Below, piece after piece: positions 1-10,666 of a stretch of DNA of 64,000 nt. The DNA is from Serinus canaria. Its lineage: Eukaryota > Chordata > Aves > Passeriformes > Fringillidae. Every line of letters begins with the position of its first letter. Positions within the stretch are counted from its first letter, which is position 1. The stretch covers positions 10,135,001-10,199,000 of the forward strand of contig NC_066333.1 in the NCBI RefSeq assembly GCF_022539315.1, given 5' to 3'. Made by a program: the position numbers and the translations under genes. Under the pieces are notes generated by a model. It had not been told where the DNA came from. It was given only the letters and a program-made list of their open reading frames with translations, and searched no databases.

Positions 1-133
1 TGGGCAGGGAGCAAGGTTTGTTCTGGGGTGGCTGAACTGGATTCTCTCTGCTCCCTTCTCTGTGCACTGACTGTGATCCAAATGTGCTTCCTCCCTGCTC
101 CTGCACACCTCAGAGATATTTATTTCTTTGCAG

Positions 134-768
134 AGGACACAAAGGACACAATCCAGAATGCCAAAGCAGCTGCTGCTGAGGCCAACGAAACAGCTGCAAG
201 AGTGGAGGATGCCCTGAGCACCATGAAGAAGAACCTGGATGAGTGGAAAGACCAGTATGGAGGCCTCCGAAATGAAGACCTGAACCAGGCAGTCCAGGAT
301 GCCAGGAAATCTGGTGAGTGCTGAGCCTGGTGTGCTGCCAGGGTGAGTCTGATATGAGCCACTGCATGCACAGATGCCCCCAGAGTATTTTTGAAAGCTG
401 TGCTTTGCAACTCCAGGTCAACAGCAGAGGGAGGTAGCCAATCCTGGATGCTTTAAGTGCTGGCTCTTTTCTCCCTCCTCTCTTGTAATGTCTGTATCAC
501 CTGTAGCTTTACTGCAGGAAGTTGCATGCTTTGACTACCACTGCTTTGACTTGCATTTCTTAAACTGCCTTTGCATTTCCCTTCCTTGCTAACCTCCAAA
601 ACTCCGGGCTCCTCTTCAACCCCAGTGTCCAGCCTGGAGAGCACCATTCCCCTGCTGCTGGAGAAGCTGAGCAGCCTGGAGAACAGGAGGAACAAAAATG
701 CCACAGTGTCAGAGAACATCGTGAGGATCCGGCAGCTCATCACACAGGCGAGGAACGCCGCCAGCAAG
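134..768 (+). CDS. LAMA5: LAMA5 C-terminal coiled-coil exons (domain I/II end)
   Basis: Two exons (134-313 and 626-768) encode the end of the alpha-chain heptad-repeat arm that coils with laminin beta and gamma chains. The peptide is charged, alanine-rich and proline-poor until [15 protein letters not shown], and ends with [15 protein letters not shown] just before LG1. The exon junction splits a GTG valine codon. No cysteine is visible here. The sequence from 1 to 133 is intron, ending in the pyrimidine-rich acceptor ATTTCTTTGCAG. Confidence 0.9.
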
Positions 769-3700
769 GTGAGCTCAGGGGAGGGGGAGGGCTGGGCTGG
801 AGGAGGGCTTACCTGAGGGTGGCATGCAAAGGGTAGGGTGTTTGGGGCCACCAGGCAAGGTCCCTTTCTTGTGGGATTTGGTAGAACTGGCAGTGACCAG
901 GCAGGTGGCAGTGGGTTCAGTGCCACAGGGCTGGATTTGTCTCCCTGCAGGTGAAAGTGCCCATGAAATTCAATGGCAGCTCAGGGGTGCAGGTCCGGAT
1001 GCCCAGCAATCTGCAGGATTTAGCAGCCTACACATCCCTCAAATTCTACATCCAAAACCCCGAGCCCAGGAGCCAGCAGGACGGGGCAGAGGACGGGCGG
1101 TTCGTGTTGTACCTGGGCAGCCAAGAGGTGAGATGGGGCCAGAGGGTGACGGAGCCATTGTTGCATCAATGATGTCCATGCCTGGACACGAGCCCCTCAC
1201 CTGGTCCCTGGATAACTTTGTGGGGGACACAAAGCCCCTGGATGCAGCCATCAGCCTAGGTGGGGAGTGGAATAGGGGCTGTTTGTCCAGTGCAGCCCTG
1301 GGAACATCAGGGAGAGCTCCTGCCTGTCCCAAATGCCAACATGTGGCCCTGTCTCTCCCTGAGTTCAGGCCACTGGAGACTACCTGGGCATTGTGCTCAA
1401 GGACCGCAGAGTGCATTGGATTTACAAACTGGGAGATGAGGAACCAACCTCCCTGAGTGTCGACGAGGATATTGGAGAGCAGTTTGTCACCATCACCATC
1501 AACAGGTAGGGCCTTTCCTCAGGGAGGGCAGGGTTTGCTCCTTTGGGGGGTCTCCCCTGGTCTTGACCATTCCTCCCTGCTGCAGGATCCTGCAGTACGG
1601 GCACATGTCGGTGATCGTGGAGAGGCAGAGGGTGCACGAGATCAAGGGAGACAGCGTGGCCAAGGGAGAGCAGGGGCTGCTCAACCTGGACCCACGCAAC
1701 GTGGTCTTCTACGTGGGGGGCTACCCCGCCAGCTTCACGGTGAGGCAGGCAGCAGGGAGGGGGGAGCAGGCCTTTGGAGGTTCTTACAGGAGGGAAACCC
1801 TGTTTAAGTGTTGTGTTTAACTACCAGCCTCCTCCTGCTTTGCGCTATCCCAACTACCGCGGGTGCCTGGAGCTGGACACGCTGAACGAGGAGGTGGTGA
1901 GCCTGTACAACTTCCAGCACACCTTCGAGCTGGACACGGCTGCCGAGAAACCCTGCGCCAGGTGGGCACCACAGCCTGCCCAGGGCACTTAGCTCAGCCC
2001 TGCTCGCTCCATGCCTTGGCAGTGATGGCTCTTGCTGTGTGTCTCAGGTCCAAGTCCACGGGAGACCCCTGGCTGACGGACGGCTCCTACTTCGACGGCA
2101 GCGGCTACGCGGAGATCAAGTTTGAGAGCCAGTTCGGCACCACCAAGCGCTTCGAGCAGGAGATCAGGGTGGTCTCCTACAACGGCATCATCTTCTTCCT
2201 GGAGAACCAGGCAGGTGTTTGCTCCCCTGGGGAGCCTCCATCCCTCAGTGGACAGTCACAGGCCTGTTTGCAGGTGTTCCCAGTGCAGGGCACTTGGGAG
2301 AGGAGGGCTTTGGAGATCTCAGGGCTGCTTGGAGTAGGATTTTAGCACTGTTGTTAAAAGCCATGAGAGGACTGGACCCAGACTTCACAGCAGTCACTTG
2401 GCTGGTGCAGAAGGGGCTCCCCTGAGCTTGGGAGACCCTCCAAGTTAGGCCAGGGTTCACGAGGGCAGGCAGTGCTGCAAGCTTGCAGTGTTATTCCTGT
2501 GCCCCAGCACAGGGCTGCTGAATGAAATTAAGTCCCAGATGACTGTGACCAGGGCACTGAAGTGGGACCTGCTCCCACCAGTGCTAAAGGGCAGGTGGGT
2601 CAGTGCCACAGCTGCATCCTGTGCATCTGCTGAGTGTCCATCCTGCCTCCCCCAGGGTCAATTCCTGTGTCTGGCCATCCGGGATGGGAAGCTGGCTCTT
2701 TACTATGATTTCAGCTCTGGCCTGGAGGTGGCAAAACCGAGCAACTCCTCATCCCTCACCATCAGCAGCACCACAAACAAAGCGGTAAGAGGTAACAGGG
2801 CTCTCTTGGAGGGAGGGCTCTTCATCCAGGGTGGGGAGGCACATGGACCCTTGTTTTTGAGGGCGTCAAAGCTGCAAGAGTTTTTTTGACTTGAGCTGTT
2901 AATTTGACACTTTGTCTTGCCCTCTGTGATGGACCTAACTGCCCCAGACTGACAGATAATTTCTCTGCTCTGTCTCCAGATCCAAATTTTCCTCCTCAAA
3001 ATGAATAACAAGAAGCGCATCCTGGTGCGGGTGGAGCGCCTCACCATCTTTGTGGTGGAGCAGGAGAATTCCCTGGAGAATGCTGTCTCCTACTACCTGG
3101 GGGGTGTGCCCCCAGCTGTGCTGCCCCCCAGGTGGGTCCAGCCTGCAGTGGAGTGGGACAGTCAGCATGTTCCCCTCCAGTCCCTGGTGGTGGTCCTGGC
3201 CCTTTCTCAGCCATCCAGGGCTGTTGGAACCCTGCTGAAACCAGGGGGGAAGTTTTACTCTCCCTGTCCATCATCCTGAGCTTTTAAGAATGGTAACTTT
3301 TCCATCTCTGGTGAGGGGTGAATTGCTCGTGGGTGTCACCAAGTCGTCCTTTGCCATGCTGAGTGCTTTGGAGCAGCCTTGGCACTGGAGATACCCATCA
3401 CCCTCACAATTCCTTTCCAGGCACTTTGCCTGAAAGAGCTGCGGGGCCAAATCCTGCCCAGGGCTGTGTCCTGCCTGGGCCTGTTCTTGTTAACACTGTC
3501 TGCTTCTCCTGCAGTTTGAAGTCTCTCTTCCCCACGGGTGGGCCCATCCGGGGCTGCATGAAGGGCTTGAAGGCTCTTGGCAAATACGTCGACCTGAAGC
3601 GCATGAGCACCGTGGGCGTCAGCTACGGGTGCACCTCGGACCTCCTGGTGAGCACAGAGCCCTGGCAGCCTGGCCAGCGTGCTGGGGGAAGGGTCTGTAA

Positions 3701-6700
3701 GGGAAAGGGAGCACAGCACACCCAGGACAGGCCCCATCTCCCCTCATTCCCACAGAAACAAGCATAAACCTCCTACATCCTCAGTGCAGAGGGGTCGTGG
3801 TGAGGTGCTTGCTCCACGTCATTGGCCATAGCAGCAGCCAGAACCAGCAAGGAAGCCGAGCTCTTCCCTCATATCCCAGTGCTCCTGCAAGGCCAGGGCC
3901 AGGCTCCCACCTTGTCTCTGTGCTGTCTCTCACAGGTTGCTCGCTCGGTCAGTGTCCATGGCCATGGCTACCTGACCCTGGCTCTGACGGATGTACCAGG
4001 GCTGCGGGACTTCTACAGTGGCTTCAGCTTCCAGACGAGCCAGCCTGAGGGGCTGCTCTACCACCACTCCACCCAGGTGGGCACCTGCAGACCCCCAGAT
4101 ATCCCAGCAGTGGGGCTGCTGGGGAGGGTGCTGCTTCCCCTTGGGAAAGAGGGGATTTTGGTGGGGCCAGGATGTTAATCTGCACCCTGAGCTCCTGGAG
4201 GGCAGTGAGGTTCAGCTGATGAGCTGCTGGGTGATGTTTTTTCTGCAGGAGGGGACGTGCCAGGTGTCTCTCCAGAGGGGCCACCTGGCCTTGAACCTGC
4301 TGGGAAGCGAAGTCACCACTGACAGTGCCTATGCAGACGGCAGGGCGCACTACGTGGCCTTTTATAGCGATGCCCGTGGGTATGTGTCCTGCTGTGGGTG
4401 CTGTGGGGGCCGGGGTGCCCACAGCCACAGGTCCTGCTGACCCTCTGCTGCCACCCCAGGGTCAGGCTGTACGTGGATGATGAGCTGCAGGACAGCAGGG
4501 CGGGCCCCGGGCGCAGCCGGCGGCAGCGGCGCCAGGCCGGGCGTCGGCTCTTCCAGCTCGGGGGTTCCCCGGAGCCAGGGGCCCTCGGCAACCTCAGCGG
4601 CTGCATCGGGAATGTCTTTGTCAAGCGGTGGGTGACAGCGTGCCCCTTCCACACAGCAGGGCTCAGCCCCTTCCCACCTCCCAGCTGCTGTGACAGGGAC
4701 CTTTTCTCCCCGTGAGTAGGACTTCAGAGCCACAAATGGTAGTGGACCTGCAGCAGAACGTGGAGAGCATCAATGTCACCATGAGCTGTCCGGTGGGCGA
4801 GCAGTCACAGCAGCTCAGAGTCACTCCGAAGAAGGACAGGCGGAAACCCAAGGTACCGACTGCTGCCAGAGCTCCCCACATCCTCCTCCTCCTCATCCTC
4901 CTCAGGTGCCACTGCTCAGCTCTGCTGGCAGGGCAGGGATGCTCCCCTCACTCCATTCCCTGGTGCCCATTGCATAGGTGCCGGGCAAGCCTGCTCCCAA
5001 GGGCCGCCGCCACGACCAGGATGGGCTGTGCCAGCTGCACCCCCAGCCCCGTGCAGCCAGGGGCTCCTCCCGCTTTGGGGGGAGCCCGAGCAGCCGCTGG
5101 GAGTTCGATGAGATCCCAGCCTCCTTCGGGTGGAGGTGAGCCTCAACCCATGCCCACCCTGTGCAATCCTGGCCCTGGGATCATGGCCTGGAAGCACACG
5201 TGCCATGCAGTTGCAGGAGAGCCGGGTGCTCCCATCACTCCCTGTCCCTGCAGGTCCCACTTCTCCCTGGAGGTGAAGCTGAACTCCTCCAGTGGGCTGC
5301 TCTTCTACGTGGCGGGTGAGCGGGGCTCCTCCATGGCTCTCTTTGTCTCCAACGGGCGCTTTGTTTTCCTGGTGGAGCTCGGCAGGCGCCGGCTGCGCAT
5401 CCGCAGCAAGGACAAGTACCGTGACCGCCGGTGGCACACGGTGAGCGGGGCGTGGGGCTCAGCAGGACCTCCCTGAACCACATCAGCGCCCCTGCAGGGG
5501 CTGGCTCCATGCAGCCCTGCTCTGGGTGTTGCTTCTCGATTGCACACGGGATGCTGTGGTTCCAGGGGAGCAAAGGGGACAGTGAAATCACAGCCGGGAC
5601 GGGCTGAACTTTTGAGCTGAGGCTCCTCCCAGCCAGGAAGCTCCCAGTCTTGGCACTGACCTTTGCTCCTTGCAGGTCTTCTTCAGCAGAGACCAGAGCC
5701 GGGCCCAGCTGGTCATCGATGGGCTGCGAGCCCAGGGTGCTGCAATGGCCACCACGGGGCTCTTCGTGGCCCAGACCCCTTTGTATGTGGGGGGGCTTCC
5801 AGCTGGAAAAGCCAAGGCTCACATACCGGTAAGGGCTTGGCAGCCCCATGGCATCACCCTCTCTCAGCCTGTTCCCAGTCCCGTGGCATCACCTGGTGCC
5901 TCCCAGCTTTTTCCCCCTCTGTGCTCAGTGGCCTCTCTCCACAGGCTGCATCGGCCTCCAGCTTTGATGGCTGCCTGAGGAACCCCCAGCTGGACGGGAG
6001 GCCCCTGGGTCCCCCCTCACGCACTTTTGGGGTGACGCCATGCTACGAGGGCGCGCTGGAGAGCGGCGTCTTCTTCGCCACAGATGGCGGCTCCATCGCC
6101 TTAGGTACCCCAGTGTGGCCTGGGACTAGGAGGGTCATATTCCATGGGAATGCCCTTGGTCCTCTCCTCACCAGTGGCATTTCTCTTCCAGCTGATGCTG
6201 TGATGACTGAGCAGGACCTGGAGGTGACACTGGAGGTGCGTCCCCGCAGTGCCTCTGGCCTCATCTTCCACATCGGCACGAGGAGAAGCCACCATCTCCT
6301 GCTCTACATGGAGCAGACCAAGGTACTGGGAGGGGGGCTTCCCCACAGGTTTCAGAGGGCGTGGGTGTCTGCTGCCTCTCAGCTCTCCAGCTCTGATGGG
6401 TTTGTCTCACCCCAGGTCACTGTGAGAGCAGGTGCTGGGGCTGATGAGTTCTCAGCGTCGGTGACAAGCCCAGCTCTCTGCGACGGGCAGTGGCACACCA
6501 TTGCAGGTGAGGTGACAGCTCCCCTGGTTCTGTGGCTCTGTTCCAGCCCTGCTCAGCCCACATCTCCTAGGGGAGCTCAGGACAAGCCCAGGCTCGGCAA
6601 TTTAAACCCTGTACCCCTGCTGTGTGCATGTAATTTGGGAGTTTGTAGCTGCCATGAGGTCAATTTCCTAATTACCAAGAACTCCTGCCTGATCTCAGCA

Positions 6701-7587
6701 CTGTCAGCTCTGGTAGTCAGGCAAGGCAGGTTGTTTTCCACTTCATGGAGCTGCTGGCGAGACCAGGGATGTGCCACAGGATTGATCCATCCTGGACTGT
6801 GTCCAGCTTGAAGTGAAACCCCAATTTGCTTGTGTCGAGTGTGTCCAAAGGGCTCCAAGCTCTTAGCTGGGAGCAGGGATTGCAGAATTCATACCTGTAC
6901 AGGAAACTCAGCCTTTAACTCAGCCGTGCAGCAAGTGCCCTTTTTGGGGTTGGGGGCACAGCTGTAGCCCCATCTCAGCACAGCTCTGTTTCAAACCTTC
7001 ATCTTGTTCAGCCAGTGCTGGGTGAGGTTTTGGGGGATTGTCCAGACTCTGGGCATTTCCTGAGAGCTAGGCCAGGCCCTTTGACCCTCAGTAGTTTTGC
7101 ACTTGCTGCAGCTGTGGTCTAGGCTGCAGAGCAGAGGTGGGCTTGCTCCATGGGTAAGGAAGCATCACTGACTGTTGTTTTATTTTGAAGTTACCAAATG
7201 GAAAAACGTAATCCAGGTGGATGTGGACACAGAAGGCAACCACACGGTGGGACGCAGCCAGCCGCCTGCACCCAGCACAAGGGCAACCTTCTCCCTGGGA
7301 GGGCTGCCAGGTGAGTGGGGAAAGATGTGCCAGGATTAAAACCCCGAGGACAATGAAGATACTATTCCTGGTGCGAGGGAGAGGTTAAGCCTTTGCCAGA
7401 CTAATGCCTGTTTTTCCTTGTTTCTTCTGCAGAGACAGACAAGGCCAGCACAGGGCTGCTGTTACCTCCCCTCCCTCACTACGTGGGCTGTGTCAGGAAC
7501 CTGCAGATTAACCAGAGGCACGTGGACCTGCCTCGAGCTGGGGCTGCCCGGGGCTCTGTGGGCCTGAAGGGCTGCCCCGTGCTCTGA
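134..7587 (+). CDS. LAMA5: Laminin subunit alpha-5, 3' part (22 coding exons)
   Basis: Laminin alpha-5 is the long chain of laminins 511/521, a secreted basement-membrane trimer; its C-terminal LG domains bind integrins and dystroglycan. Exons read with continuous phase: 134-313, 626-768, 951-1127, 1369-1505, 1586-1739, 1828-1961, 2048-2210, 2656-2784, 2980-3131, 3515-3647, 3936-4076, 4249-4379, 4460-4627, 4720-4852, 4978-5135, 5254-5440, 5676-5828, 5945-6104, 6192-6322, 6416-6506, 7191-7310, 7433-7587 (TGA). They give about 1075 residues: coiled coil, then LG1 to LG5. All introns are GT-AG except the one after 2210, which is GC-AG. The 5' part of the gene lies left of the window, so the first listed exon starts mid-codon. 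The LG1-5 layout fits any laminin alpha chain; alpha-5 is chosen by sequence and by the ADRM1-OSBPL2 neighbours. Confidence 0.95.
951..1961 (+). CDS. LAMA5: LAMA5 laminin G domain 1 (4 exons)
   Basis: Exons 951-1127, 1369-1505, 1586-1739 and 1828-1961 encode LG1, beginning [18 protein letters not shown]. Typical laminin G features are the strand pattern around FVLYLGS and [13 protein letters not shown], the FYVGGYP turn, and the late [10 protein letters not shown] cysteine paired with a C near the domain end (EKPCAR). LG1-3 form the cloverleaf needed for integrin binding, together with the gamma-chain tail. NGS is a possible N-glycosylation site. Confidence 0.93.
2048..3647 (+). CDS. LAMA5: LAMA5 laminin G domain 2 (4 exons)
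   Basis: Exons 2048-2210, 2656-2784, 2980-3131 and 3515-3647 encode LG2, from [20 protein letters not shown] to the closing [27 protein letters not shown] segment matches the conserved late laminin-G cysteine region. The 2048-2210 exon must end at ...LENQ to keep the frame of the next exon ([19 protein letters not shown]), which makes the donor GC rather than GT. The introns after 2210 (445 bp) and after 3131 (383 bp) show no further coding sequence. Confidence 0.93.
3936..4852 (+). CDS. LAMA5: LAMA5 laminin G domain 3 with basic furin-like insert
   Basis: Exons 3936-4076, 4249-4379, 4460-4627 and 4720-4852 encode LG3. Laminin-G marks are [18 protein letters not shown], a YVDDELQ strand and LSGCIGNVF. 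Between YVDDELQ and RLFQLGG there is a run of arginines, [13 protein letters not shown] (exon 4460-4627). It contains RSRR and RQRR, both fitting the furin R-X-K/R-R consensus. The domain ends in a very basic tail, PKKDRRKPK, leading into the LG3-LG4 linker. NLS and NVT sequons are present. Confidence 0.92.
4978..6104 (+). CDS. LAMA5: LAMA5 LG3-LG4 linker and laminin G domain 4 (4 exons)
   Basis: Exon 4978-5135 encodes a low-complexity basic and proline-rich linker ([14 protein letters not shown] onward) and the start of LG4. Exons 5254-5440, 5676-5828 and 5945-6104 complete LG4: [46 protein letters not shown] and [12 protein letters not shown]. In laminins the LG4-LG5 pair binds heparin and alpha-dystroglycan and can be released by proteolysis in the LG3-LG4 linker. 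The basic linker is consistent with that, but cleavage itself is inferred. Confidence 0.92.
6192..7587 (+). CDS. LAMA5: LAMA5 laminin G domain 5 and C terminus (4 exons)
   Basis: Exons 6192-6322, 6416-6506, 7191-7310 and 7433-7587 encode LG5. Visible marks are [26 protein letters not shown], an NHT sequon, FSLGGLPE and [18 protein letters not shown]. The chain ends GLKGCPVL before TGA at 7585-7587. The intron 6507-7190 (684 bp) is the longest in this part of the gene, and I see no exon, repeat or RNA in it. Confidence 0.93.
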
Positions 7588-8055
7588 GTGCCACATCAGG
7601 GACAGCCCGAGGAACAGAACGGTGCTGCGGCCCCGGCTCACCGCTCAGAGCACTGCCCGTGCTCGGGCACACTTATCTCCAGTGACTGCAGGCACAGGTC
7701 TGGGCCAAACCAGAGGGGCCACAAATCCCAGGGGAAGGAGGGCAGGGGAGGACGGCTGGGGAGAAGGGGCCACTTTGGGGATGTTTCACAAATAGAACCA
7801 AAAAGTTGGAGCGGGATGTGGTGACAGGTGAGTCCTTCTGGGTGGTCAAGGATCTGCAGCAGGGCTCGTGCTGCCCTGTGGCTCGTGGTGGGAGCGTGGG
7901 CTGGAGCACAGAGCAGCCCTGCAGCTCGTCCTGAATCCTGTTCCCTTCACCCCACACGTACACGGCACATAGATTTAGTTCACCAAACACTTGAGGCTGT
8001 TAATAGATGTCACAGACTGTCTGCTGATAAAGGCTGCAGACAGTTTCTGGTTTAT

Positions 8056-8061
8056 AATAAA
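8056..8061 (+). terminator. Proximal LAMA5 poly(A) signal AATAAA
   Basis: Canonical hexamer about 470 bp after the LAMA5 stop codon, in the right orientation. Confidence 0.5.
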
Positions 8062-8561
8062 TGCAATTAGGACAAACTGGATTAATTCCGTCGGTTTTGG
8101 GGTTTTATAAGCAAGGGCACATTTAACCTCCCCCCAAGGGCAGTCTCAGCTCACCTGTTACTGCTACGCAAAGAGCTCTGCAAGGGGGAACTTGGACAAA
8201 ATTCTGTTCACAGAATTAGCATCTTCTTACCAGAATAATTTATAAGAATCAAAAAAAGAACAGAATAGGCTGGGAGAACTGCTAAGGGAAAGCAGAAAGG
8301 CACAACCGCCACTGGCTCTGCACTCGCATTCAGCACTGGTAGTACACTGACAAAAGTCCTGTTGTGCGAAGCAAGAAACCATTGCTTGAAAGGGAAGAAA
8401 TAGAAAGGTTGCCTCCACATCTGGCCAGGTGTGTGGGGTAGCACCTGGCCCTCACCCACCCTGGCTCCTGCTCAGCCTCCCTCAGCCCTGGTGTAGTGCA
8501 GTCTCCACTTGAAGCAGCTTTTTTCTCCCAAGACACCCAGTTCACTTGTGCACTTACACGT

Positions 8562-8590
8562 CATATATATATTTGTGTGTGTATATATAT
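8562..8590. repeat. Compound AT/GT microsatellite in LAMA5 3' UTR
   Basis: A short (AT)n-(GT)n-(AT)n dinucleotide tract lies between the two LAMA5 poly(A) signals. Confidence 0.8.
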
Positions 8591-8790
8591 CTCTGGCCAC
8601 TTGGGGACAAAATCTTGCTTCTGAAATGGACTTGTAACTTATATCATTATATTGTGGGGTTTTTTTATGAGGGGTAAATATTGTAAAATGGGTTTTTAAC
8701 ATGTCCATCTTAAATGTAATTATGACCTGTTTTTAAAGTTGTAGTATTAAAGATGGTCTTTGTAAATCACTGGTACATACTCTGGAGTCA

Positions 8791-8796
8791 AATAAA
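8791..8796 (+). terminator. Distal LAMA5 poly(A) signal AATAAA
   Basis: Canonical hexamer followed by T-rich sequence (GTTTTATGTT), about 1.2 kb after the stop. It is the last + strand signal before the convergent ADRM1 gene. Confidence 0.6.
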
Positions 8797-8929
8797 GTTT
8801 TATGTTACTCTCTTTCACTTTACCTGGGGAAGAGTAAGCATCAGGCTGATAAGCTGGAAGAGGGATAATCAGCACTGCAGGGATACTGTACAGATTGGAA
8901 GGAACAGTATGGCAGATAAAGAAAATTTC

Positions 8930-8935
8930 TTTATT
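8930..8935 (-). terminator. ADRM1 poly(A) signal AATAAA (- strand)
   Basis: The + strand TTTATT reads AATAAA on the - strand, about 95 bp past the ADRM1 stop. This implies a very short 3' UTR ending near 8910, which leaves only about 100 bp to the LAMA5 3' end. Confidence 0.6.
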
Positions 8936-9028
8936 TGTAGATTTATATAAGCATAATATGAAGTTAGTAATCCTACTGCAGTTGCTTAAGTTAGTATCTA
9001 GGAGTATCTGTAAGGAAGAGCAAATAAC

Positions 9029-10666
9029 TTAATCTAAACTCATATCTTCCTCTTCATCTTTCTTGTCCTTAGAGTCTCCTTCCTTTTGGTCTGACTTGAC
9101 ACTGTTCTGCATGGCTTTGGCAAAGGCTTCTACATCTAGAAGTTAAACACATGAGTTATTGCATTTCCTGGGCTGGAGCTCATTGTCCACACAAGGTTAA
9201 AGCTTCATTACTTAGAAAGCAAAAACAGTTGCTTCAGTATGAATTAGCAGGGAGGAAAATTTTAAACCAAGTAACACACATCCAGACCTCTCTGACACAG
9301 CATTTTATGCACTTTAATTGTGCATGGGCATCCTGAAACCAGAATTCTTACATTAATGGGAGGGATACTAAAAGCTCATTAGGGAAAAGGGATTGCCTCA
9401 CTGCCAGAGCTGGCCCTGACTATGTTCACTGATTTCAAGTGAATGATTAAAGGCTCCCACAAGAAAGGCGTTCCTGAACAAGGTGACTGTGACACCTCCA
9501 GAGTCTTTGCATCTCTGCAGAACCCCAACTTCTCTCACTGCACATAATGCCTCACTCTGTGTGCTGGAACACCTGTCCCACCCACCTTTTCCTTGTAAAC
9601 ATCAGTGCAAGAGTCACATTGCAGACTCACAACTCTCAGAGAGGGAGAGTTAGAGAGAAGCTGATCCTTACACCCCACATTCAGTGGTGGTGTGCACAAC
9701 ACCTCCAACACCCCCTTTTCTCTGGCTCCCACCAGCACCAGCACTCACCGCCTTTATTTGCTGCATCTACTGCCTCTGCAGGTAGCCCAAACTGGCTCAT
9801 GAGTGGGCCCAGCTGTCCTGAAGCTAAGGCAGCACTGAACATGCTCAAAGCCTGTGGATTGGAGTCAAGAGCATCAAAATAAAGTTTTCATCAGATCCCT
9901 GCAGCCGTAACCCCAGGAGGAGAGCAGTCCTGTCAGAGCAGGGCTTGGGAACAGATATGTAATAAAATAATCACCAATTACATGTCCCTCACTTCCTTTT
10001 GCATGGAAGTTGCTACAGTTTAAACCAGTCATTTCAGCTCCTGAAATTTTGCAAACAGACAAATTTCAATCAATTGGTGTAAATTACTAGTTCAGATTGG
10101 TCTGTTAAGACACCAACTTTAATCACACACAGTGTCCTGCAATAAAGGACTGGTGTTTCAAGGGATGTAGTGTAGTAACCACGAGCATCTCCTCCCTTCA
10201 GTCTGAAATTAAGGAGCTATTTGGTGAAAGGGAACTATGAATTTGCTACTACTCCTGTCATCTGCCAGAGCACATTTATAGTAAAGAAAAAGGTAAAGCC
10301 CAACTCCAAAAGAAAAAGTAAAAACCATTCCCATCTGCCCTTGAGTGACTGCAGAAAGAACTGTTAAACCATATCCCTCCTCCTTTCCACTTCTACTGAG
10401 CATCTTCCCACTCTGAACAGTGCCAGGAACCTGGAAAAGCAGGGCAAGGTGAATCAGGAGGATGGGAAAGGGGGAAGAAGTGCACTTCCCCCCTGAGCCA
10501 GCATCTACCTGCTGGAACTGAGGAGACGTCAGGGTGTTCTGGATCTCTTCCGCAGTCTGCGGCAGGGATTCCCCTGAGGGAAGGTAAGGCATCAATCGCT
10601 CCTGAACTTCAGCGTTGGCCAGGATGGGAGCCATGATCTCGGGAGTCAGAACAGCTGCCAGGTCCA
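9029..10666 (-). CDS. ADRM1: ADRM1 DEUBAD (UCH37-binding) exons
   Basis: Exons 10666-10509, 9851-9749 and 9135-9029 encode the all-helical DEUBAD domain from [16 protein letters not shown] to the acidic C terminus EEEDMSLD. Hallmarks are [19 protein letters not shown] and [15 protein letters not shown]. Binding of UCH37 by this domain is established for the family. The extreme C-terminal acidic tail is preserved. Confidence 0.94.

Larger units (their letters stand above)
7588..8812 (+). other. LAMA5: LAMA5 3' UTR
   Basis: Non-coding sequence after the LAMA5 stop. Two + strand AATAAA signals are present, at 8056-8061 and 8791-8796. Use of the second gives a 3' UTR of about 1.2 kb. An AT/GT dinucleotide tract lies between them near 8560-8590. 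The ends are inferred from the signals only. Confidence 0.6.

Noticed and set aside
5235..5849. 204-codon - strand frame opposite LAMA5
   Set aside because: Shadow of GC-rich coding DNA on the other strand, with Arg/Pro/Ser-rich peptide and no family resemblance.
5663..6811. 382-codon + frame across the LAMA5 LG4-LG5 exons
   Set aside because: It reads through introns and switches phase relative to the true exons. Only fragments of it match laminin G, and long frames are expected in GC-rich sequence.
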